DNA from: JALORV01 sp963791235
Lineage (GTDB): Bacteria; Pseudomonadota; Gammaproteobacteria; Burkholderiales; Burkholderiaceae_F
Reading direction: 5' to 3'
Assembly: GCA_963791235.1 (NCBI GenBank)
Contig: CAWBRW010000008.1
Span: forward strand, 86,244-150,243
DNA: 64,000 nt
The position numbers and the translations under genes were made by a program. Positions 39,955-49,447 of this stretch are shown piece after piece (position 1 is the first letter of the stretch; each line of letters starts with the position of its first letter). Under the pieces are notes generated by a model. The model was not told the DNA's origin and searched no databases. It worked only from the letters and a program-made list of their open reading frames with translations.

Positions 39955-41200
39955 GAAAGACCTCAGTTTGTCGGCGAATTCTAGAGGCCGGCTCGCACTC
40001 GCCTGCGGCGTGGTCCTGATGGCGGCGGGCTGCGTGGTGCGACCGCCACCACCGCCGCCAACGCCGGTTCCGCCACCCCCACCGCCGCCGGTAGCCGTCC
40101 CCGTGGAGACTCGCGCGATCTACGAGCCGATCGTCTTCGAGATGCTGCCCGCCATGCGTGCGGAGGACTGGTCCGCCACCTGGCCCGCGTTCCTGCAGAC
40201 GTGCCGCGCGCTCGGCAAACGCGATGCGTGGCGCGAGGTCTGCACCCAAGCCGAGCGCGTCGACCCGGCCAGCGGCCGACACGTGCAGACGTTCTTCGCC
40301 TCGCGCTTCGACGCCTACCGCGTGCTGACGCGACGCGTCGAGGGGGCGAAGGAACTCGACACCCGCGACATCGGCCTGATGACCGGTTACTACGAGCCGC
40401 TGCTGCGCGGCAGCCGCTCGCGCAGCGGCCGCTATGACACGCCGATTTACCGCGTGCCGCCGGACCTGCTGGTCATCGATCTTGCGTCGGTCTATCCCGA
40501 ACTCGCGAACCTGCGACTGCGCGGCAAGCTGCAGGGCCGTCGCGTCGTGCCGTACCCGAGCCGTGGTGACATCACGACCGGCGATACGCTGGCCGGCAAC
40601 GAAATCGTCTGGGTCGACGATCCGGTCGAGGCATTCTTCCTGCAGGTGCAGGGCTCCGGGCGAGTGCACTTCGATGACGGCAGCATGGTGCGTCTCGGTT
40701 ACGGCGACCAGAACGGTCATCCCTACCGCTCGATCGGCCGCTGGCTCGTCGACCGGGGTGAGCTGACGCTCGACCAGGCGTCCATGCAGGGCATCAAGTC
40801 ATGGATTGCGCGTAATCCGGCACGCGCCAAGGAACTGCTCGACCAGAATCCGAGCTACGTGTTCTTCCGCGAACTGCCGCTCGGAGATCCGACGACGGGC
40901 CCCGTCGGCGCGCTCGGCGTGCCGCTTACACCGGGCTACTCCGTTGCCGCGGACGCGCGCTTCATCCCGCTCGGTGCGCCGGTGCTGCTGGTGTCGACCG
41001 ATCCGCGGAACGGCGCAGCGCTGCAGCGCCCGATGATGGCGCAGGATACCGGCGGCGCGATCCGCGGGCCGTTGCGCTTCGATTTCTTCTGGGGCTTCGG
41101 CAACGAGGCCGGCCAGACGGCCGGGCGCCAGAAATACGACGTCAGCGCGTGGCTTCTGGTGCCGAAAGGCAGTACGCCGGAGTCATTGCTCCGGCGGTAA
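39953..41200 (+). CDS. mltA: Membrane-bound lytic murein transglycosylase A
   Basis: A lipoprotein: the lipobox LMAAGC lies at about residues 22-27, followed by a long proline-rich linker. The catalytic domain has GLMTGYYEPLLRGS near residue 143, VQGSGRVHFDDGS near 238, and the C-terminal aspartate motif AQDTGGAIRGPLRFDFFWG near 365. It cuts glycan strands of peptidoglycan at the outer membrane. The ATG at 39953 has no visible ribosome binding site, and a TTG a few codons later is an alternative. Confidence 0.93.
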   Translation: MKDLSLSANSRGRLALACGVVLMAAGCVVRPPPPPPTPVPPPPPPPVAVPVETRAIYEPIVFEMLPAMRAEDWSATWPAFLQTCRALGKRDAWREVCTQAERVDPASGRHVQTFFASRFDAYRVLTRRVEGAKELDTRDIGLMTGYYEPLLRGSRSRSGRYDTPIYRVPPDLLVIDLASVYPELANLRLRGKLQGRRVVPYPSRGDITTGDTLAGNEIVWVDDPVEAFFLQVQGSGRVHFDDGSMVRLGYGDQNGHPYRSIGRWLVDRGELTLDQASMQGIKSWIARNPARAKELLDQNPSYVFFRELPLGDPTTGPVGALGVPLTPGYSVAADARFIPLGAPVLLVSTDPRNGAALQRPMMAQDTGGAIRGPLRFDFFWGFGNEAGQTAGRQKYDVSAWLLVPKGSTPESLLRR

Positions 41201-41211
41201 CAAAGGCCACG

Positions 41212-41979
41212 CTACTTCTTCGCCGCAGAAGCGAGGCGCTGTTCGAGTGCGTCGACCGGCATTGCCCCCGCACCGCGGGACCCATCGGCGAAGACGATCG
41301 TCGGCGTGCCATTGATGCCGAAATCACGGCCCATCGTCACGTTCTGCTCTAGCGGCGTCTTGCAGTCGGCCGCGGCTGCGGCAGGAGCCTTACCCTGCAC
41401 CATGTAATCGTCCCAGGCCGTCGCACGATTCTTCGAGCACCAGATTGCCTTGGACTTGTCCTGCGAGTCCTGCGACAGGATCGGCATCAGGAACGTGTAG
41501 ATCGTGACGTTGTTGAGCCCCTGCATGTTCTGCCACAGGCGTTTGCAGTACGGGCAGTTCGGGTCCTCGAACGTCACCAGGACGCGCGAGCCATTACCGC
41601 GCACGGTCTTGATGGCCTGGTCGAAGGGGAGGGTCTTGAAATCGACCTTCAGCGCGGTATCCAGCCGTTTCTGGGTCAGGTCTTCGCGGGTCTTCGCATC
41701 GAACATGCGGCCCATGATGACGAAGGTCACCGCCGGATCGGTGTAGTACAGCTCGCCGCGCACCAGGACTTCGAAGAGGCCCGCAGGACCCTTGAACACC
41801 TGGTCCGGCTTCATCCCGGAACGTTCGGCAAAACGCGCCGCTATCTGGGCTTCGGGGCTGCCGCTGGCCGGCGCACCCTTGCCCGCATCGCCCTTGGTCT
41901 GGGCGAAAGCCATCGGGCCTGCGATCAGGCAGGCGACTGCAAGGATCGGCGCGGCAAGGCGTCCTAACCAGCGATTCAT
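41212..41979 (-). CDS. dsbC: Thiol:disulfide interchange protein DsbC
   Basis: 255 residues from the ATG at 41979 (GGAG six bases upstream) with a Sec signal ending at MAFAQ. The N-terminal dimerisation domain is followed by the thioredoxin domain with the redox motif CPYC at residues 142-145, a second cysteine pair further on, and the cis-proline motif GTPT near 227. It isomerises disulfides in the periplasm. It is convergent with mltA across 11 bases. Confidence 0.94.
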   Translation of the reverse strand: MNRWLGRLAAPILAVACLIAGPMAFAQTKGDAGKGAPASGSPEAQIAARFAERSGMKPDQVFKGPAGLFEVLVRGELYYTDPAVTFVIMGRMFDAKTREDLTQKRLDTALKVDFKTLPFDQAIKTVRGNGSRVLVTFEDPNCPYCKRLWQNMQGLNNVTIYTFLMPILSQDSQDKSKAIWCSKNRATAWDDYMVQGKAPAAAAADCKTPLEQNVTMGRDFGINGTPTIVFADGSRGAGAMPVDALEQRLASAAKK

Positions 41980-42059
41980 CGTGTTCTCCAAAAAAACGGC
42001 CGCGAAGTGTAGCGGCGGCCCGTTGACATGCCGGTCAGACCATCAACCGCCGGTCGAGT

Positions 42060-43304
42060 TCAACCGAGCGCCTGGCGTATCAGCAGGTTTTTCAGCGGAG
42101 AAACCCGGTCAACTGCGGCCATGCCGGTGTTGCGCACGAAGCGCGCGAGCGGATCGTCCACGCCGAACAGCCGCACCAGGCCGTCAGTGGCAGCCCGCAT
42201 CATCGCAATCGGCTCGGCCCGACCGCGCTCATATCGTCGCAAGAGCACCGGATCGCCGATGTCCCGAAAAGGCTCCCGCGCGCGCACCAGTTCCAGCAAT
42301 GCGGCGACGTCCTGCAGGCCGAGGTTCAACCCCTGGCCCGCAAGGGGATGCACGACGTGCGCCGCATCGCCGACCAGCGCGACCCGGTTCCCGATCAGGC
42401 GGTCGACGACGATGAGCCGCAGCGGGAAGGTCTGAGCCACCCCCGCTGTCGTCAATTCACCCAGCGCGGCGCCAGTGCGCTCTGTCACTCGCTGTGCCAG
42501 TTGGGCCGCGTCGAGCTTGGCCAGCTGCTGCGCCAGCGCGGTCGGCGCCGACCACACGAGGGAGACGTGCTCGCCGGGCAGCGGCAGCAAAGCGACGATG
42601 CCCTCGTCGGTGAACCACTGCCACGCGGTGTTCAGATGCGGCGTTGTGCAGGCAAAATTGCAGACGACGGCCGACTGCTGGTAGTCGGTGACCGTAACGC
42701 CGCGGCCTGCCGCCGCCCGCACGGCCGACTGCGCTCCATCGGCGCCGATCACCAGCCGTGTCGAATACTCTCCCGCATCGTTCAGTCGAACGATCGCCGC
42801 CTCGTCGTTCGCGGTAAGTCCGTCGAATGCGCTTTCCAGGCGCACGATGCCAGGCTGGAAGTCGCAGGCCGCATCGAGAACGCGCAGCAGATCCGACTCC
42901 TCGACGATCGTTGCGAGACGATCGACAGCGGCCGTGTAGGCATCGAACGTCAGTTCATCGCCCCGGTCACCGAACACTCGCATGCGTTCGATCGGGCACA
43001 CGCGCAGGGTATCGATGCGCTTCCACACCGCCAGTCGTTCTAGCAACTCGACCGCGGCTGGCGCCACCGCGTAGATGCGGGCGTCGAACGGCGCGGCAGG
43101 CGCGGGCTGGTGCATGCGGGCCCGTGGACCGATCAGTGCAATGCGAAGCCCCTGTTGCGAGAGGCCGAGCGCGCACGCCAGTCCGGCAACGCCGGCGCCG
43201 ACAACGGCAACGTCATGCTCGTGAGGAAGTGCGGAACTCAAGTGGTCGACGCTCTGTGGAGACCCAGACGAAGTATAGGTTCGCCGAAGGGATGAGACCC
43301 CCAC
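42060..43304 (-). CDS. UbiH/UbiF/VisC-family FAD-dependent hydroxylase
   Basis: The 414-residue flavoprotein has AVVGAGVAGLACALGL near residue 34, the DG motif VIGADGAQSAVRAAAG near residue 184, and GDAAHVVHPLAGQGLNLG near residue 315. This set defines the ubiquinone-ring hydroxylases. Which ring position it acts on cannot be settled here. The true start may be about 23 codons later, because the first residues are not conserved-looking. It lies upstream of dsbC on the same strand. Confidence 0.92.
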   Translation of the reverse strand: MGVSSLRRTYTSSGSPQSVDHLSSALPHEHDVAVVGAGVAGLACALGLSQQGLRIALIGPRARMHQPAPAAPFDARIYAVAPAAVELLERLAVWKRIDTLRVCPIERMRVFGDRGDELTFDAYTAAVDRLATIVEESDLLRVLDAACDFQPGIVRLESAFDGLTANDEAAIVRLNDAGEYSTRLVIGADGAQSAVRAAAGRGVTVTDYQQSAVVCNFACTTPHLNTAWQWFTDEGIVALLPLPGEHVSLVWSAPTALAQQLAKLDAAQLAQRVTERTGAALGELTTAGVAQTFPLRLIVVDRLIGNRVALVGDAAHVVHPLAGQGLNLGLQDVAALLELVRAREPFRDIGDPVLLRRYERGRAEPIAMMRAATDGLVRLFGVDDPLARFVRNTGMAAVDRVSPLKNLLIRQALG

Positions 43305-43460
43305 GGAGGAAGGCGCCGCATCCGAGCTGATAGGTGGCGCATCGAATCGGTGGCCCGATCGGCCACTTCACAGCGGTTTGCGTCAAGGCACAACGCCGAG
43401 GCGTTGAGCGGGCGAGTATCGGGGCGGCGACGCAACGCGCCTGCTCTGAAGGAGCGCTTG

Positions 43461-45710
43461 ATGACGAACCGCACGAGCTTGCAACGGGCCGCAGCAGCGG
43501 CTGCCCTCGTCTTTGCGACCACGGTTTCCGCACAGACGGAACGCGTTGGCGCTCCTGCGGCCTCGCCCGAAAGGACTGTCGCGGCACCTGCGGCCACGCC
43601 GCGCATCGGCCTCGCGCTGTCCGGCGGCGGTGCACGCGGTATCGCTCATGTCGGCGTGCTCAAAGTGCTGGACGAGATGCGGATTCCGATCAGCTGCGTC
43701 ACCGGCACCAGCATGGGCGCGATCGTCGGCGGGACCTACGCCGCGGGCCGCACGCCGCAGGACATGGAAAAGCGGGTCATCGCCGCCGATTGGGAAACCA
43801 TCTTCCGCGACGCGCCACCCCGCAAGGAAATCGCGGTCCGGCGCAAGATCGAGGACTACTTCACGCTGTTCAAGCCCGAGTTCGGCGTGAAGGATGGACT
43901 AGCATTACCCAAGGGCATTATCGCCGGCGTTTCGATAGAAACGTTCTTCCGCGAGCTTTCGACACCGGCATTCGGCATCGGCGATTTCAACAGGCTGCCG
44001 ATCCCGTTTCGGGCGATGGCCACCGACATCGAAACCGGCGAATCCGTGGTGCTGGACAAGGGAAGCTTGTCGCAGGCGATGCGCGCCAGCATGTCGGTGC
44101 CGGGCGCGATCGCGCCGGTCGAGATCGACGGCCGCCTTCTGGTCGACGGAGGCATCGCCAACAACCTGCCGATCGATGAGGCACGCAAGCTGTGCGGTGA
44201 AGTCATCATCGCCGTCAACATTTCGACGCCGCCCTTGAAGCGCGACGAGATCACCTCCGCGCTCAGCGTTAGCGCGCAGCTGATTAACTTCCTCGGCAAG
44301 CAAACGGTCGACCAGCAGATCAAAAGCCTCGGCCCCAACGACGTGCTGATCTCGCCCGACCTCGGCGACATTTCCGCCGGCAGCTTCGACCGCTCGAAGG
44401 ACGCGATCAGAATCGGGGAAGATGCGACACGCGCGTTGGCTGGCAAGCTCAGTCGCTACAGCGTCTCACCGGAGCAGTACGCCGCGCTGCGCAGCCACCA
44501 GGTGGCGGAATCCAAGACGCTCGGCACTGTTGACGAGATCCGCTTTGAGGGCCTGAAGCGCACCAACCCGGCGGTCGCGCAGGCGCTCGTCGAAAGCAAG
44601 CCGGGCGAACCGCTCACCGAAGACAAGCTCGGTGCCGACCTGCGCCGCGTCTACGGCACCCGCGATTTCGAGAGCATCAGCTATCGCATCGTTGGCGGCG
44701 AGACTGGTCCGCGCGCACTCGTCATCGAGCCGGTCGAAAAATCATGGGGGCCCGACTACCTTCGCTTCGGCCTCGGTCTCCAAAGTGATTTCTCGGGCGA
44801 TTCGCAGTTCAATGCGCTGGTGCAGTACCGCAAGTCCTGGCTCAATCATCTCGGCGCGGAATGGACGACTCAGCTGCAGATCGGCCAGGACACGCATCTT
44901 GCGACAACGTTCTATCAGCCCCTGAACGAAGCCGGGAAGTGGTTCGTCGCGCCCAATGCCTACATCGGGCAGCAGACCCGCAGCGTGTTCGTCGGCGAAG
45001 ACAAGGTCGCCGACTACCTCGTCAGCGTCACGCAGGGAAGTCTGGATGGCGGCGCGGTCCTCGGGACCTGGGGTCAGCTGCGCGCAGGTTATGTGATGTC
45101 GCGCGTGTATGGCCGCGTCGACACCGGCTCGCCGCTACTGCCGTCGGTTCGGGAAACGACGGCAGGGCTACGCACGGCGTTGTTCATCGATCAGACCGAC
45201 AGTGCGTTCTTCCCGCGCGCAGGATACGGCCTGGTCGGAACAGGCTACTTCGCGATGGAATCGCTGGGATCCGAGGTGAGCTACAACCGCCTCGAGGCCG
45301 TCGGACGTGCCGTCAAGAGCTGGGGTCCGCATACGCTGAACGCTTCGGCGAGCGGCGGATCGTCGCTTGGCTCCGACCTGCCGGCCTACGAGTCCTTCAC
45401 GCTCGGCGGGCCGCTTCACCTCTCCGCCTACCGGATCAACGAATTTTCCGGGCGCCAGTACGCATTCGGCCGCCTGATGTACTACAACCGCACGCTTCCT
45501 TTGCCGGATTTGCTGGGCTCGGGTGTTTACATCGGCGCGTCCGCCGAAGTCGGTCGCATCAGCGATCGCGTCAACGACCTTCCTACGCCGGGCACTGTAT
45601 GGTCAAGTTCGGTCTTCCTCGGCGCGGACACCGCACTTGGGCCGGCATACGTCGGTGTGGGCGTCAGCAGCGGCCGCTGGAGCCTTTACCTGCTGCTCGG
45701 TGCACCGTAG
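43461..45710 (+). CDS. Patatin-like phospholipase with outer-membrane beta-barrel (type Vd autotransporter)
   Basis: 749 residues from the ATG at 43461 (GGAG site) with a Sec signal ending near residue 25. The patatin domain has the oxyanion loop SGGGARG at 54-60, the GTSMG elbow (nucleophile serine 84) and DGG (aspartate 229). A POTRA-like segment (about 355-420) and a C-terminal barrel of the bacterial surface antigen kind (about 440-749) follow. This order matches PlpD of Pseudomonas, a type Vd self-secreted lipase. The upstream in-frame ATG at 43350 is rejected because it would bury the signal peptide. Confidence 0.93.
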   Translation: MTNRTSLQRAAAAAALVFATTVSAQTERVGAPAASPERTVAAPAATPRIGLALSGGGARGIAHVGVLKVLDEMRIPISCVTGTSMGAIVGGTYAAGRTPQDMEKRVIAADWETIFRDAPPRKEIAVRRKIEDYFTLFKPEFGVKDGLALPKGIIAGVSIETFFRELSTPAFGIGDFNRLPIPFRAMATDIETGESVVLDKGSLSQAMRASMSVPGAIAPVEIDGRLLVDGGIANNLPIDEARKLCGEVIIAVNISTPPLKRDEITSALSVSAQLINFLGKQTVDQQIKSLGPNDVLISPDLGDISAGSFDRSKDAIRIGEDATRALAGKLSRYSVSPEQYAALRSHQVAESKTLGTVDEIRFEGLKRTNPAVAQALVESKPGEPLTEDKLGADLRRVYGTRDFESISYRIVGGETGPRALVIEPVEKSWGPDYLRFGLGLQSDFSGDSQFNALVQYRKSWLNHLGAEWTTQLQIGQDTHLATTFYQPLNEAGKWFVAPNAYIGQQTRSVFVGEDKVADYLVSVTQGSLDGGAVLGTWGQLRAGYVMSRVYGRVDTGSPLLPSVRETTAGLRTALFIDQTDSAFFPRAGYGLVGTGYFAMESLGSEVSYNRLEAVGRAVKSWGPHTLNASASGGSSLGSDLPAYESFTLGGPLHLSAYRINEFSGRQYAFGRLMYYNRTLPLPDLLGSGVYIGASAEVGRISDRVNDLPTPGTVWSSSVFLGADTALGPAYVGVGVSSGRWSLYLLLGAP

Positions 45711-46023
45711 TGCCGGTCCGCCGACGACGGAAATGTTGCTGGCGCTCGCGAAGCGTCGATTCTGGGGGAGGGCGGCACCATATCTCTAGTGACCGCTGCT
45801 GGCCGACTTGAGATCGTTAGCAAGCTTCGGCGCCACCACCAAAGACAGCGGCCAGTTGGCCACTTCATGCGGCAAAACGCACATCGCTAGCTGCGCCCGC
45901 CGAAATCTTGGTAGCCAAGGACGGAATCCCGCCTGGCTGATTTTGCTCGCTGCGCTCGCTGAAATCTGGTGGCCAAGGACGGAATCGCCCTTGGCCGATG
46001 GCTCGCTACGCTCGCCGAAATCT
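45711..46023 (-). other. Intergenic stretch between the patatin gene and tRNA-Phe
   Basis: No open reading frame is supported. The left part (45711-45900) shows nothing recognisable. The right part holds tandem tRNA-derived repeats, listed separately. Confidence 0.7.

Positions 46024-46043
<20 letters not shown>
45901..46043 (-). repeat. Tandem tRNA-derived repeats downstream of tRNA-Phe (three copies, period about 57-59 bases)
   Basis: Copies begin at about 45901, 45960 and 46016 on the plus strand; the last is the 3' end of the tRNA-Phe gene itself. On the minus strand each has TTCCGTCC, an acceptor-like 3' arm, ACCA, then GATTTC and a GCGAGCGCAGCGAGC-like spacer. Two copies are free-standing minihelices: 45967-45996 (GGCCAAG pairs with CTTGGCC, then ACCA) and 45909-45938 (AGCCAGG pairs with CTTGGCT, one G-U, then ACCA). 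The layout recalls the repeats that carry tRNA 3' ends in the E. coli tyrT operon. Confidence 0.8.
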
Positions 46044-46099
<56 letters not shown>

Positions 46100-46144
46100 T
46101 GGGAACTGCAGGACGGCCGACGGGGGCCGTCGCGAAGGGCGCGA

Positions 46145-46150
46145 AGTATA
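46145..46150 (-). promoter_or_regulatory. Possible -10 element of the tRNA-Phe promoter
   Basis: The minus strand reads TATACT (five of six bases of TATAAT) about 46 bases before the tRNA. The -35 position reads AAAAAG, which is poor, so the call rests on the -10 and its location. Confidence 0.4.
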
Positions 46151-46213
46151 GCCGAGCGTCGGCCGGCCTTTTTCTCGCGCCCGGCTCTGCAGGCCCCTGG
46201 CCTGCTCCGAAAT

Positions 46214-46564
46214 TCACTTCACCGGCCAGATGTTCGCGGCCTTGAGCTGATTGGGATCACCGAGTCCATCGGGCACAAGGAAGTTGACCTGCACCTTGTC
46301 GCCGGGGTTGAGCTGGGACAGCGGGTAGATCCCTTCGCCGACGTAGACATTCACGGTCTTGCCGTCGGGTCTGCGCATCTGGACGATGCGGCTGTAGGAA
46401 TCGACCGAGACCACCTGCAGGATCGGGTCTTCCGGCGCGAGGTTGACGCCGCCGCCCTGGTTGCGGTTGCGCACGCCGTCGCCGTCACGCACCTGCGCCA
46501 GTGCCTGCGACCCAAGGACCACCGCGGCCGTGGCCACGAGCGCCACCCATGTCGAACGCTTCAT
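46214..46564 (-). CDS. Small exported protein of unknown function
   Basis: 116 residues with a clear Sec signal (cleavage after ALAQ) and a very strong AAGGAGGT ribosome binding site. The mature part is a small domain with LQVVSVDSYSRIVQMRRPDG and a VYVGEGIYPLSQLNPGDKV segment, which looks like a compact beta fold. I do not recognise a family. Confidence 0.85.
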   Translation of the reverse strand: MKRSTWVALVATAAVVLGSQALAQVRDGDGVRNRNQGGGVNLAPEDPILQVVSVDSYSRIVQMRRPDGKTVNVYVGEGIYPLSQLNPGDKVQVNFLVPDGLGDPNQLKAANIWPVK

Positions 46565-46725
46565 CGGCTACCTCCTTGCATGCCCGCTGCGTGTCGCAGT
46601 TGATGCAGCGATGTTAATCCTTTGACGACGGGCCTTCGCGCGGTCAGCCGGCCGCAGGTCGGCCCGCCCGCCGCGCCTGCGCCCGGCTAAGCTAGTGGCC
46701 TCGTCGGCCTGCGGAGGTTGGTTTC

Positions 46726-48308
46726 ATGTATCCCCGATTCATGCGCGCCCTCGGTGCATTGCTGTCACTGGGTCTATATGCAGCGGCCGCCCCTGCGGCG
46801 GACCTCACGATCGGCCTGTCGACGCCGGTCACCTCGCTCGATCCGCACTTCCACAATCTGACGCCGAACAACAGCCTGGGTCGCCATGTGTTTGAAACGC
46901 TGGTGAAGCAGGACGAAAACCAGCGGCTCGAACCCGGACTCGCCGAGTCGTGGAAAGCGCTGAACGACCTCGAATGGGAGATCAAGCTGCGCAAGGGCGT
47001 GAAGTTCCATAACGGCCAGGAGTTCACGGCGGACGATGTCATCGCGACGTTCAAGCGGGTCCCGAACGTACCCAACAGCCCGGCCTCGTTCGCCTTCTTT
47101 GTGCGTCCGATCGTCGATATCAAGGCGGTGGACAAGCACACGCTGCGGCTGAAAACCGATAAGCCGCATCCGCTGCTGCCCAATGACATCGGCGCGATCA
47201 TGATCCTGCCGAAGAGCGTCGCGGAGACGGCCAAGACCGAGGACTTCAACTCGGGCAAGGCGACGATCGGGACCGGACCGTACCGGCTGACCGAGTATGT
47301 CGCCGGCGACCGCGTGGTGCTCAAACGCAACGACGCCTACTGGGGCACGAAGCCTGCCTGGGACAACGTCCGCTTCAAGATGATCCCGAGCGCACCGGCG
47401 CGTGTCGCGGCGCTGCTTGCAGGTGACGTGCAGATGATCGAGGGCGTACCGACCGCCGATATCGCGAAACTGTCGAAGGACGGGCGCGTTGACGCTGTCG
47501 TCGGCGGTGTCGAACCGGATCATCTACCTGCACATGGACTCCGGCCGCGAGAAGAATTCGCCCTTCGTGACAACGACCGACGGCAAGCCGATGGAAGCCA
47601 ATCCGCTGCGCGACCCGAAGGTGCGCAAGGCCATCAGCAAGATGATCGATCGTGATGCGATCGTCTCGCGCATCATGGAAGGTCAGGCCGTGGCCGCCGG
47701 GCAGTTGCTGCCTGACCAGTTCTTCGGCACCAGCAAGGCGCTGAAGCCCGAGAAGTACGACCCCGATGGCGCGAAGAAGCTGCTGGCCGAGGCTGGCTAT
47801 CCGAACGGATTCGGTCTCACGCTGCACGCGCCGAACAACCGCTATATCAACGACGCGGCGATCGCGCAGGCCGTGGCGCAGTACCTGTCGCGCAACGGCA
47901 TCCCGACCAAGGTCGAGACGATGCCGTCGAACGTCTTCTTCTCGCGCGGCTCGAAGCTCGAGTTCAGCTTCCTGCTGGCGGGCTGGGGCGCCGAGACCGG
48001 CGAAACCTCGTCGCCGCTGCGCGCGCTGCTCGCGACCTTCGACCAGAAGCAGGGCCTCGGCACCGCCAACCGCGGCCGCTTCTCTGACGCCGGCGTCGAC
48101 GCGCTGATCACGCAGGCGACGACGACGATCGACGATACCAAGCGCGGCATCATGCTCGGCCGCGCCTCGGAAAAGGCCGTCGGCGAACTGACGGGCCTGG
48201 TGCCACTGCACTACGAGGTCAGCACCTGGGGCACCAAGAAGGGCCTGACGTACAAGGCGCGCGCCGACCAGTACACCTTCGCCTACGACGTCCGACCAGA
48301 CAAAGTGA
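46726..48308 (+). CDS. ABC transporter substrate-binding protein, family 5 (two indels)
   Basis: The ATG follows a GGAGG site and a Sec signal (cleavage after APAA). The first frame has SLDPHFHNLTPNNSL, KLRKGVKFHNGQEFTADDV and GTGPYRL. Near 47,495 the frame shifts, and the next carries NRIIYLHMD, RDPKVRKAISKMIDRDAI and LLAEAGYPNGF, all expected in order. A second shift near 48,297 would give an ending of VRPTK with a stop at 48,308. About 526 residues when joined. It is the periplasmic receptor of the second peptide-type transporter and is only a distant paralogue of dppA. Confidence 0.88.
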
Positions 48309-48329
48309 CCCGGTGCGCCCCTCGTGTAC

Positions 48330-48393
48330 GCGACCCTGCGGGTCGCACGTGCACTCGGGGCGGAAGAGTTAGCGCGGCCGCCTTCGGGCGGCC
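48330..48393 (+). promoter_or_regulatory. Two stem-loops between the binding-protein and permease genes
   Basis: GCGACCC/GGGTCGC (48330-48346, 3-base loop) and GGCCGCC/GGCGGCC with a TTCG tetraloop (48376-48393) are perfect 7 bp stems. Neither has a uridine run. Such stems often protect the 3' end of the binding-protein message so that it outnumbers the permease messages. Confidence 0.5.
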
Positions 48394-48467
48394 GGGCGGC
48401 GACCGCGATGACAACTGCACGATGGATGCAGCGCACCCGGAAACTCGGGCTGACGAGGCGCGCACAC

Positions 48468-49447
48468 ATGACGGTCTTTGTCCTGCGCCGTCTGGCGCAG
48501 ACGCTGCTGGTGCTGCTGATCACGTCGGTGCTGGTGTTCGGCGGACTGTTCATGATCGGCGATCCGGTCGAGATCCTGGTCAATCCGTCGGCCGACCAGA
48601 TCGAGAAGGAGCGCGCGACCAAGGCGCTCGGACTCGACAAGCCGCTGCACGAGCAGTACTTCGGCTTCCTGCGCGGCGCGCTGACCGGCAACCTCGGCAA
48701 CTCCTTCGTCTATGCACGCCCGGCGCTCGAGGTCATCTTCGAGCGCATGCCCGCGACACTCGAACTCGCCTTCCTCGCAATGGTGATTGCAGTCGTGCTC
48801 GGCATTCCGCTGGGGCTTTATGCCGGGCTGCGACCGCACAGCGCGGTCGTCGAAGACGATCATGGCCGGATCGATCCTCGGCTTTTCGCTGCCGACCTTC
48901 TGGGTCGGACTGATCCTGATCCTGATGTTCGCGGTCACGCTGGGATGGCTGCCCTCGACCGGACGCGGACCGACCACCGACGTCTTCGGCCTGCAGCTTT
49001 CGATCTTCAACTGGGACGGCCTGCGGTACGCGCTGCTGCCGGCGATCAACCTGGCGCTCTTCAAGCTCTCGCTGATCATCCGGCTGACGCGCGCGCAGGT
49101 GCGCGAGCAGAGCCTGCTCGACTACATCAAGTTCGCCCGTGCCAAGGGGCTGACGCAACACGCGCGTCATCGGCGTGCACCTGCTGAAGAACATCCTGAT
49201 TCCGCTGGTCACCGTGGTCGGGCTCGAACTGGGCTCGGTGATCGCGTTCGCGGTGGTGACGGAAACGATCTTCGCCTGGCCCGGCATGGGCAAGCTCGTC
49301 ATCGACTCGATCTTCCAGCTCGACCGGCCGGTCGTGGTCGCCTACCTGATGGTCGTCGTGTTCATGTTCATCGTGATCAACCTCGTGGTCGACCTGCTGT
49401 ACTCGGTGCTCGACCCGCGCGTGCGGCTGTCGGAGGTGAAGGGATGA
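48468..49447 (+). CDS. ABC transporter permease, DppB family (two indels)
   Basis: The ATG at 48468 begins MTVFVLRRLAQTLLVLL. The periplasmic loop has IGDPVEILVNPSADQIE and LGLDKPLHEQYFGF. Frame shifts near 48,855 (extra G) and 49,162 (extra C) are needed to join this to GFSLPTFWVGLILIL, the EAA loop SLLDYIKFARAKGL and the final helices. About 326 residues when repaired. The stop overlaps the next start (ATGA). Confidence 0.9.

Noticed and set aside
43350..43460. N-terminal extension of the patatin protein from an upstream ATG
   Set aside because: It would put 37 charged residues before a normal signal peptide; the ATG at 43461 has a GGAG site.
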